DNA of 64,000 bases from Nothopassalora personata. Its lineage: Eukaryota > Ascomycota > Dothideomycetes > Mycosphaerellales > Mycosphaerellaceae. This document shows, piece by piece, positions 56,801-64,000 of the stretch (position 1 is its first letter; the number at the start of each line of letters is the position of its first letter). The stretch is from NCBI GenBank assembly GCA_033816765.1, contig CM066295.1, positions 2,976,001 to 3,040,000 of the forward strand. Direction: 5' to 3'. The position numbers and the translations under genes are program-made. Under the pieces are notes generated by a model. That model was not told the origin of the DNA, searched no databases, and was given only the letters and a program-made list of their open reading frames with translations.

Positions 56801-57299
56801 CGCTGGACTGCAAGTCATGGTCGAGCTCTCAACCTGGCTGCAAAGAGCGCTCAGTATCAAGCTAATCACATTCTTCCACCCGCACATCATGACAATTTAT
56901 CGTAAGCTCCCTCCCCATTCCCAACCTAATCCATTCCATCGCTAATCCTTCCCAGTCATGCATGGCTTCGTCTTCTGGAGTCTCGGCGCCTACGTTGCAG
57001 TCGCACTCAGCGATCTCGGCATCCCCTACTGGGCCAATTTGATCGTAGTGGCAGTGTCGTGCTATGGTGTCATCTTGATCTTCACGCTCATAATGACGCC
57101 TTTGATTGAGTTCGCTACCAAAGGCGCGACGAAGAATATCTGGAGGTGGGCGACGGAGGAGCCTGTACCGCATCGTGCAACTACTGCGCCGTTTAGCAAG
57201 CAGTTGGTGCTCGAAAGGCAGACGGACGATGCTTTGGGAACGCAGACGGAGGAGGCGGAGAAGGAGAAGGTGGAGAGGAGGCCGTCGCAGGCGGCGTGA
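53886..57299 (+). CDS. Secreted concanavalin/GH16-like domain fused to acyltransferase-3 (1119 aa)
   Basis: Exons 53886-56901 and 56956-57299 (intron 54 nt). A signal peptide MLFLPAASLLLGLAAG leads into an extracellular domain (about 20-320) with at least nine N-glycosylation sequons and the look of a GH16/concanavalin-like fold: ELRSLRRDLLYGSFRSSMRS, SMMLHFNDSQSINLDLLNMN, PWGFMDLKMDWTDETVDFWI. The GH16 ExDxxE acid pair is absent at the expected strand (SINLDLL), so it may bind rather than cut glycan. A helix (342-361) is followed by a roughly 290-residue disordered linker, then a second membrane module from about residue 659 (YLAGLVAVCCIGVTLRHFSL...) to about 1080, typical acyltransferase-3. 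Start ATG 53886 fits the signal peptide; the frame is open to 53784. Confidence 0.85.
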
Positions 57300-57529
57300 T
57301 CGGTGTTGGGTTGGTTTGTATGGAAATATAGCATCGGGAGGTCACGTTGTACACATTCGTAGAGTCTTGCATATCATCTCGGCGCTGTGAACTGTCACTT
57401 TCCCTTCTCTTCTCGACTGAATACCACCACTTCCCTTACTTGATTCGGGGCTCCCTCGTCCACACAACTGTCAGGCGTAGCATGGACGTAGCTTCATATG
57501 AATGAATCTCATACCTTGCCTCTCACACG

Positions 57530-57725
57530 ATTCCATAGTGCAGTGGTAAGCTCATCTAGCACAAGTGAGAAGGCGACACTTCCCCTCCTCTCCCCATCGG
57601 AGATCTGTGAGCGGAGGACCACCGCTTGCATTTCTAGCACTGCAACGACCACTTCTGTCGCTGTCGTGTGATTGCGAGACGTACGTCCAATTCGTAGTGA
57701 GACCATGATGAAATTTTCTTTTGGC
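57530..57725 (+). repeat. tRNA-like repeat unit 1
   Basis: Starts near TAGTGCAGTGGTAAGCTCATC (A-box-like, about 57536) and has a B-box-like GTCCAATTC at 57685-57693 followed by GTAGTGAGACC. A-to-B spacing (about 150 nt) is too long for an ordinary tRNA. Shares CCGCTTGCATTT/C and TTTCTTTTG(G)CTCGCA with unit 2. Confidence 0.6.
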
Positions 57726-57824
57726 TCGCAGGCCGTGATCGGAACACTTTGGCTGGCTAGCTCATTTGAATTCCGGCCGATTTCGAGGCATGTCATATTC
57801 CTTCAACTCTTCTACACTGTTCCT

Positions 57825-58030
57825 ATCGGTCACATAGTGCAGTGGTCAGTACATCCACCGCCCATGAGGAGTTGGCCCTGGTTTAGTGTCGTTTAGAGCC
57901 GGCTATACTAACTGAAGGAGAGAGAAATCCTCCGCTTGCATCATAAAGCACGGGCGACCGTCGCTGCGTGGCTGGAAGACCTACGTTCGATACGTAGTAG
58001 GACTGTGATAGAGTTTCTTTTGCTCGCACA
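57825..58030 (+). repeat. tRNA-like repeat unit 2
   Basis: A-box-like TAGTGCAGTGGTCAGTACAT at 57835 and a consensus B box GTTCGATAC at 57985-57993, followed by GTAGTAGGACTG, as in a tRNA T arm and acceptor stem. The interior holds CGACCGTCGCTGCGTGGCTG, also seen in unit 3. Confidence 0.65.
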
Positions 58031-58109
58031 TGACTTTTCCCTTCGGTTATCGTGTTTGGAGACGGGAGCCTGTTACTTATGATCTTACCTCAACCTCGAC
58101 CTCCTCGTT

Positions 58110-58315
58110 TCATCCGTCCCATACTGCAGTGCCCTGCTGCCCAACACATCCACCACCCACAAAATAGCGGAGTGCCAAACCTAACGACTCTCTCGTCAGG
58201 GCGAAAAAAGTCGGGAAAGGACGAACGCCTTCGTCAATATCACAACCTCGCGTTGAGACCGTCGCTACGTAGCTAGTCAATCTACATTCGATCCGCATCG
58301 GGATTATCCCTTCTG
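58110..58315 (+). repeat. tRNA-like repeat unit 3
   Basis: Most diverged unit: ATACTGCAGTG...CAACACATCC at the left, GAGACCGTCGCTACGTAGCT inside, and ATTCGATCC (58286-58294) in the B-box position. Confidence 0.5.
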
Positions 58316-58484
58316 CTCTTTTCTGCATGACCACGACATACTATGTGTTTAGCCAGTGGAAGACGTATAATCGAGTCCATATTTATGTCTGTCTATTGTT
58401 TTGGCTCGGCTATTTCCATTTTCGTCGTCAAAGGTTCTTGGGGAGAAAGATAGTGGATAGGTTTCCCCAATCTTCATCCTGCTT

Positions 58485-58690
58485 CCATCGGTAGTATGGT
58501 GCAGTGCAGTGGTCAGCACATCCCAGCGCAGATGAGGGAGACCCTCTCTGATGTGATGGGCTGCCTGCAGGGACTTTGTCAGCTAGGAGCGTTCCCTTTT
58601 ATATGCTAGCATCCTGGTGGGTACGCTGTGAGTGCATGGCTGGGAGAGCTATGTTCGAGTCGTAGTGGGATCGTTGTTGCTTCCCTTTTT
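58485..58690 (+). repeat. tRNA-like repeat unit 4
   Basis: TGGTGCAGTGCAGTGGTCAG then CACATCC at about 58498-58523, B box GTTCGAGTC at 58653-58661 followed by GTAGTGGGATCG, then a T5 run (58684-58688) that could end RNA polymerase III transcripts. The CAGTG motif is doubled here. Confidence 0.6.
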
Positions 58691-58809
58691 GACATGGGCT
58701 GCGCCCTTGGAGTAGTGATGAGTGGTTACGGCCTGGGAGTCATATCCTAGATGGCTGGAAGGCTTGGAGGGTCATTGTCCTTCGGATATAGCGCATCGGC
58801 TAGATAGGA

Positions 58810-61089
58810 TTATATCTCCACTATCTTCGGCTCGGGAACGCTTCCAGGAGGATACTCCACAGCCTTAACCTCCTTGGGCTTGCCCTTTCGGTCGACTCTC
58901 TCATCCCTCGGATCGAAGCCTCCATTACCCCATAGAGCCCACTCCGGCGTTGCAGCACCGATATAATCTTCCGGCGAGAAAGGCTTCCCGCTCTCGACAC
59001 ATCTAAAGAACGCGGGATAATCAATCGTCGTATGCCACCTGCCATCCTTCTGGAACCTCGTCTTATCCGCCAGCAGAATACAGCAAGAATGCGCATGCTC
59101 TGCTCCAATCCCATACTCCAGCCCTCGCCGGTTCAGCTCCGCTTCCAGCGCAAGGACGAACTTCTGGACTTCTTCGTAGAAGGGTACATTCTGCATACTG
59201 AGCCCCGCGCCGGCCGCGGTGCTTGTGCCGCAGTATGTCACGCCCTTGACCTCGACGAAGCCGGGGAGGGCCCGTTCGACAAGGTCGGCGTAGCCCGCTG
59301 CTTCTTCTTCGATGTTGAAGCCTTTCACAAGGGTGAGGCGGAAGACGGTGCGGTGAGTGTAGCGCTTTTCGCGAAGGATGTCCATGCAGCGGATGAAGCG
59401 CTCCCAGAAGTCGCGATGGAGAGGGCGGTCGATTTTGCGTAAGCTTTCCTTGTTCGAGGCGTCGATTGAGACGTAGAGTTGTGTGACGGGTCCAAGGGTA
59501 GCGAGCTGGTCCGGGTGTTGTGCGTTGCAGACCAGGAAGGAGCTGATGTGTTCATTGTGGAGCATTGCGAGGAGTTCGTTGATGTGCGGGTAGAAGATGG
59601 GTTCGCCGACTAAGCTTAGTGCGCAGTGTCGGATTCTCATTGCTTCGGAGAAGCGTTCGCTGCGCACGCCCGGGACGCCGCGCATCATCTTGATCTTTTG
59701 GTAGTGGCCTTCTTTCATGCCGTGGAAGATGAGGTCTGGTGGGTCGACCTGCCAGCGCCAGGTTGTGCCGACTGGATTCGTGCCATGGCGCCAGCAGAAG
59801 ACGCATTTGTTGCTGCAACTGAGTGATGGGGTGGCTTCCATGCAGAGGTGGGATTTGATGCCGTAGAAAGAATACTTGTAGCAGGAGCCTCGACCTCGGA
59901 GGGCAGACTTGGTCCAGCGGCAGATCTTGACGCCTGAGTGGGAGCCGACAATGGTATAGCCTTGCTTTGTGAGGTTGGTGTAGGTAGGTGATGTCTTCGG
60001 CACCATTTCCTTCGGCGCTTGCAAAGTGGAGGAGGCCTTGCCAACAGTTGTGAAGTCCACGGGTATTGGTGCCTTCATGTCCTCTAGGTCATTTCCCACA
60101 TTTTGACTCTTGCGAGGCTTGCCGACCAATGTCTCGTCATCCTCGTAGTCCGCAGCATCTTCATCGTCACTCTCAACAGCGTCACCACTGCCCACAACAC
60201 CTTCTCCGAGACCCTTGCCTTGACTCAGATCCTGCATGACGATCTCAACACCCCTTCTCCAGTCATGCAATCTTTCTTCAAGCTCATCACCTTTCACATC
60301 CCCCATACCCAGTGGGAAAGCTCTCTTCCGTCCCGTTAACCGTGCCATCCATTGATCCACTTCGACCGCCTGCTGACAATATCCCTCCCGTTCCGTGGGC
60401 CATTCCGACTGATCACCAAAGCCAAACACGCTATACCCTGCCAGGCCTGAAAGCGGTGCTGTATCGATCCTGAAGTCATGGTGCGTTTCCTCCAGATGTG
60501 ACAAGAAGTTCGATAGCTCTGTGTCGATGTTGTAGCCGGGAATCAGGATGATATAGAAGTTGGCAGTGTTCAGGGACGGCGTCTTCGGCGGAGAGAGAAA
60601 GTAGTCTTCGTAGTCGATCTCGGTCAAATCGTGGAGTATCGGCTGCAGGATTCGTGTGCTGTCTCGATCGGCCGACAGGCGTTCGACGAGCTTGGTCGCA
60701 TGCTCCCGCGTGGAGCCTCCCAGGCTGAAGTAGAAGACATATGGCTGGATCTGCTCGATCTGTGGCCCGGTCTCTTGCTTCGGCCGAAGGTTGCGTTTTC
60801 CTTGAATTCGGCGGGGTCCCCTCGATATCGTGACAGTGTCGGCTTTTCGTTCGATCCTCGCTTCCTTAAGAGCTGTCTCGACGCCATCTTCAGCAAAAGT
60901 CGGTGTCTTCGCGTCGACTGGCGTCCCCAGCGGTGGTGTCAATGCCACCTTGGTCTTCCTGCCCCGCCATTGTATTGCCAAGCGCACAAATCCAATAATG
61001 ACGGCGGCTCCTAACAGTATCTCGGGTCTGTGAGTGCGCCAGAGGAAGAAGAGCTCACTGGGAAGCTGGAGCAGCCTCTCATGATGCAT
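58810..61089 (-). CDS. tyw1: tRNA 4-demethylwyosine synthase TYW1 (759 aa)
   Basis: Radical-SAM enzyme forming the tricyclic base of wybutosine at position 37 of tRNA-Phe. An N-terminal membrane helix (EILLGAAVIIGFVRLAI, about 19-36) is followed by a flavodoxin-like FMN domain (about 112-290: VFYFSLGGSTREHATKLVER, YSVFGFGDQSEW). An acidic linker leads to the radical SAM domain with CSNKCVFCWRH: C425, C429 and C432 hold the 4Fe-4S cluster. RIRHCALSLVGEPIFYPHIN and GAEHAHSCCILLADK are TYW1 signatures. Single exon, expected length for fungi. The start is ATG 61089. Divergent from the PQ-loop gene. Confidence 0.95.
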   Translation of the reverse strand: MHHERLLQLPSELFFLWRTHRPEILLGAAVIIGFVRLAIQWRGRKTKVALTPPLGTPVDAKTPTFAEDGVETALKEARIERKADTVTISRGPRRIQGKRNLRPKQETGPQIEQIQPYVFYFSLGGSTREHATKLVERLSADRDSTRILQPILHDLTEIDYEDYFLSPPKTPSLNTANFYIILIPGYNIDTELSNFLSHLEETHHDFRIDTAPLSGLAGYSVFGFGDQSEWPTEREGYCQQAVEVDQWMARLTGRKRAFPLGMGDVKGDELEERLHDWRRGVEIVMQDLSQGKGLGEGVVGSGDAVESDDEDAADYEDDETLVGKPRKSQNVGNDLEDMKAPIPVDFTTVGKASSTLQAPKEMVPKTSPTYTNLTKQGYTIVGSHSGVKICRWTKSALRGRGSCYKYSFYGIKSHLCMEATPSLSCSNKCVFCWRHGTNPVGTTWRWQVDPPDLIFHGMKEGHYQKIKMMRGVPGVRSERFSEAMRIRHCALSLVGEPIFYPHINELLAMLHNEHISSFLVCNAQHPDQLATLGPVTQLYVSIDASNKESLRKIDRPLHRDFWERFIRCMDILREKRYTHRTVFRLTLVKGFNIEEEAAGYADLVERALPGFVEVKGVTYCGTSTAAGAGLSMQNVPFYEEVQKFVLALEAELNRRGLEYGIGAEHAHSCCILLADKTRFQKDGRWHTTIDYPAFFRCVESGKPFSPEDYIGAATPEWALWGNGGFDPRDERVDRKGKPKEVKAVEYPPGSVPEPKIVEI

Positions 61090-61330
61090 CGCTTCTCATC
61101 AGGCTGTGTAGGTGTAGAGGTTGCGGTCGAGAGGGGACATTCACGTTCTCCAATCCTGACTCAGCACAAACGACCCCTCCACGTCGCGTGCTGTGCTTGG
61201 TGCTTGCTGTTGCTGCCGAGCGCGTCGCACCTGAGAAGCAGCACATCTTGTTTAGCCGTGTCGGTCCCCTCACACCCGCGAAGACGACACGCATCAGTCT
61301 CATCGCAAGGCATATGACATGTGAAGCGAC
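61090..61330. promoter_or_regulatory. 241-bp divergent promoter region TYW1 / PQ-loop gene
   Basis: Short shared upstream region. No specific element identified. Confidence 0.5.
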
Positions 61331-62300
61331 ATGACGATGATGATGATGATGATGATGCTGCTGTTCGACGAGCTCCCGGAGCACTGCAAAGCTCTGGCCC
61401 ACCCACACTGGCTGGCCACCTCCATCGCCGCTCTGCTGGTGATAGGCATTCTGGGCTCGTACATACCTCAGATGATCAAAATCTACTCCACGGGCACTTC
61501 GGCAGGTCTCTCCCCATACTGGATCTTGCTCGGTGGCCTCAGCAGCATCTGTGCCTTTGGTAACATTGTCGCCCTCCCCACCAGCCGAGAGGACATGGCC
61601 TGCTGCAGCCACATCAATGCCGCCGCCTGCACTGCTGCTCTGCTCGGCGTCGCACAGCTAGTCGTGCAATGTGGCTGCTTTATGATCGTGTACGTGCGGC
61701 TTTGGACAAATCACCGTGTGCTATGGTACTGACAGTGCTCCCAGCGTCGTCTTCTTCGTCACCTTCTTTCCGACCAACAAGCCAGCCGATTCTGACACAC
61801 CTGACCACGCACCCGCCTCGGACGATCCTCCAGCGAACGAGAAACACCGCCTCATCGTCGCATGTACGATTCCCGGCGCCGCCTTCGTCGTTTTCGCCGT
61901 TACCGTCGTTGTAACCGTCGGCTTCCACCAGTACGACCAATTCTGGGCCGATCTATTGGGTACAATAGCGGGAATATTGGCAGCAATCCAATACGTGCCG
62001 CAGATCTTCTACACGTGGAAACTGCAGGATCTCAAGAGCTTGTCTGTTCTTACACTACTGGTGCAAGCTCCCGGTGCCTTTGTCTTTGCTGCCTCGTTGG
62101 CAAACAGAGTCGGAATCAAGAGAGGATGGAGTACATGGCTGCCGTATGTGGTTACTGGATCACTGCAGCTCATCCTGCTGGGCATGGCGGCTTGGTTCAA
62201 GAGCAACGAGTCTTCTCAAGCAGGTGCCGCTTTGAAGCCACGGGGTCATGGCAATAGCAATAGCGAGAGGGATCTGTTGCTACCTCAGTCGACCGCGTAG
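61331..62300 (+). CDS. PQ-loop repeat membrane protein (304 aa)
   Basis: Seven-helix transporter-like protein of the PQ-loop (SWEET/MtN3-related, Stm1/cystinosin-like) group, usually in vacuolar or lysosomal membranes. Exons 61331-61689 and 61745-62300; the 55-nt intron (GTACGT...TACTGAC...CCCAG) joins CFMIV-VVFFVTFFPTNKP. PQ motif 1 is GSYIPQMIKIYSTGTSAGLS and PQ motif 2 is IQYVPQIFYTWKLQDLKSLS. The N-terminus is MTMMMMMMMLLF from an ATG run, so the true initiation Met among these is uncertain. The reading frame stays open after the TAG stop (62298-62300) into the next coding-like region. Confidence 0.88.
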
Positions 62301-62429
62301 GATGCGAGCGACTCTGGCGCCAACGCTCATTTCTCAAGCAGACCTCAGCCTGTACAGCACGACGCGCCAGATCCGGAAGCTCCCACTGCAAACGAGCTGG
62401 ACCACACCACAAGTGAACCTTGGCCGATC

Positions 62430-64000
62430 ATGCGAGGCTGGCACCAACCGGACCCGCGACTATCACATACCTACGAGGCGCCCCATGCAATCCACCAGCA
62501 ATGGTCCCGCCTTCCTGCACCTGTCATCGAACCGCGTCATGCATCGAATACTCCCAACCGAAGACCATCGCAAGACGCGCACAATCGCTTCAACTACTGG
62601 GCTCCTCACCAGCTGTATCATCCGCCCCGCGTACCCATGGACCATATTGAGATTGAGGACAGTGTTTGGCAATCTGATCTCAATGCGCTCCAGAACAGAC
62701 CGATGAGAGAACCTGCGATACCAGGAACAAGGTACGTCTTGAGAGTGCGGTTGGCATGACAGCGGGCTAGAAAAGACCGTTTCGATGGGGTGGACCGTTG
62801 CATGACGCGCTAACACCATTCTCACCAAGAGAATACTTGCACCGAAGAGCTCGCAGCGCTACCCCGATCCGTATGACTCGCGACTGGTAGTCCCGGCCGA
62901 ATAGAGAAATACCATTCACGGTCACGCCAGATGATGTTCGTGTGAATCAACTAGCCCTGAATCCGGTACGTCTTCAATAGCGCACGCCGCCTAATCAGCG
63001 CGTTAGACAATCGCTACATGTTGGGGTTGTGCACTGCACGACGCGCTAATCAGCAAACAGCGCCGCTCCATGTCACCCGTCCTCGAGTCGCAACATGAAC
63101 CCAGGCCACGAACCGCCGTGCCCAGTAGCCACAGCCACCAATCAATGGGCCTAATTCAGCAAGCGCTGGAACGAGAACGCCAAGACCAAGCGCAAGAGAC
63201 ACCTTCTTTGCCGACAGCCGCTTCTGTGCCATTTCAATGTGATTCAGTGCCTTCCGATGCTACCAGCGCTTTCTTCGATACACCAAGCCACGAGGTGACA
63301 CTGGGTAAGCGCGCCCGTCCTCCGAGTGTTCACGGTGCGTTTATGCTAATAAACCACGTCCTCCAGAGTCAAGCCAGGCTATAGTATTTGAAGAAGACGA
63401 AGATAAAGAGGACAAAGAAGAAGGGGAAGAAGATCTATACGGCGCGACGCCTCCAGCAAGTCTGCCTGGTGGCGTCCATTTTCAACCTGACGAGTTCGAT
63501 GATACATCGTCTATGACGCAAAGCACCAGCGACTTCGCAGCCAATCAGCACCATAGCCTACGGTCTCACGCTCGAGAGCCGTTCTCCTACGAATCAACAC
63601 CGCCAGAAATGCGAGGCACCACCGGATTTCAGCCACCATCAAGCACGTCAAGCACCGGCACCGTAGGCAACGCGCCCAACGAAACCAGTGATTTCAGGCG
63701 CAGATCAAGCCAAATTGGCCCTCTAGACACGTCAAACGCTGTGAGTCGACCTGCCGATGAGACAGGGCGGCCAGATTCCGCTCTGGAGAAGTTTGCGCTG
63801 GCTGGCGCGCCAGCAGTCGCTCCGACAAAGATAGGAGACGCTGAGGTGCTGGACTCCGCATTGAAGAAATTTGCACGTGGCGCGTGGCAGGGACCGCAGC
63901 AGGGTGAGCCGAGCGGCGTTCCTGAGCTGCAGCGTAGACAGGATAGTCAGGGACAGGCTCGGGAGGGCGCAGAGCAGGAGCACAACGACAAGGTAATCGA
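62430..64000 (+). CDS. Unrecognised low-complexity protein gene, runs off the right edge; one frame lesion
   Basis: Coding-like sequence with consistent splice phases: first exon about 62430-62730 (MRGWHQPDPRLSHTYEAPHA, MDHIEIEDSVWQSDLNALQN), second about 62830-62965 (YPDPYDSRLVVPA, then IPFTVTPDDVRVNQLALNP), third 63061-63304 (RRSMSPVLESQHEPRP), fourth from 63367 to beyond the window (ESSQAIVFEEDEDKEDKEEG, DSALEKFALAGAPAVAPTK). The protein is Pro/Ser/Gln-rich and mostly disordered; family not recognised. In the second exon the sense changes frame near 62900 (PAE-stop versus NREIPF), so the gene is either damaged, mis-assembled or spliced differently. The true start is uncertain: 43 codons before 62430 are also open, up to the PQ-loop stop. 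Confidence 0.5.

Noticed and set aside
57822..58030. Functional tRNA gene in unit 2
   Set aside because: B box and acceptor-like end are good, but no anticodon arm can be folded and the A-to-B distance is about 150 nt.
1..64000. CRISPR arrays, bacterial operons, rRNA genes
   Set aside because: The sequence is eukaryotic with spliced genes; no spaced direct-repeat array or rRNA signature was seen.

Overview
The window is nuclear DNA of a filamentous ascomycete, most likely a Dothideomycete. The support is conserved fungal genes (ALG3, ARP3, VPS11, FIP1, TYW1, a PET8-type carrier), short introns of about 47-95 nt with CTGAC/CTAAC branch sites, very compact gene spacing, and repeats carrying repeat-induced point mutation (RIP), where CA and TG have become TA. 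The genus is not determined; gene calls come from recognising protein families by eye and from splicing by hand.

Left end (1-10460): a TA-rich, CA/TG-poor island that is a RIP-mutated LTR retrotransposon. Its right-hand LTR (10286-10460) is still readable. A younger non-LTR retrotransposon (LINE, 507-5891) with two intact ORFs sits inside it, bounded by a 13-bp target-site duplication. The LTR element ends inside a gene of the F-box/2EXR superfamily, which is left truncated. An unmutated solo copy of the same LTR, with its 5-bp target duplication, lies at 35912-36087.

Core gene block (12.7-42 kb): TRP-type vacuolar channel (-), EIF1AD-like OB-fold protein (+), ALG3 (-, with a probable GC-AG intron), SDR oxidoreductase (-), taspase-like Ntn hydrolase (-), ARP3 (+), VPS11 (-) and FIP1 (+) sharing a 177-bp divergent promoter, a 53-aa three-exon membrane microprotein (+), an S-adenosylmethionine mitochondrial carrier (-), and a 1098-aa coiled-coil protein (+). 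Decayed F-box/2EXR genes, a perfect 25-bp hairpin and a long GCC/ACCATC microsatellite lie in the gaps.

Accessory stretch (42-58.8 kb): remnants of 2EXR, BTB and histidine-kinase genes; a small secreted protein with a Kex2-type site; a processive family 2 glycosyltransferase (GT2); a second RIP-mutated island; an acyltransferase-3 membrane protein; then a 1119-aa protein joining a secreted concanavalin/GH16-like domain to an acyltransferase-3 domain. GT2 plus two acyltransferases suggests a surface- or exopolysaccharide synthesis and acylation locus (inference). Four tandem, diverged tRNA-like units follow at 57.5-58.7 kb.

Right end (58.8-64 kb): TYW1 (-), a PQ-loop membrane protein (+), and a low-complexity coding region that runs off the edge and contains one reading-frame lesion.
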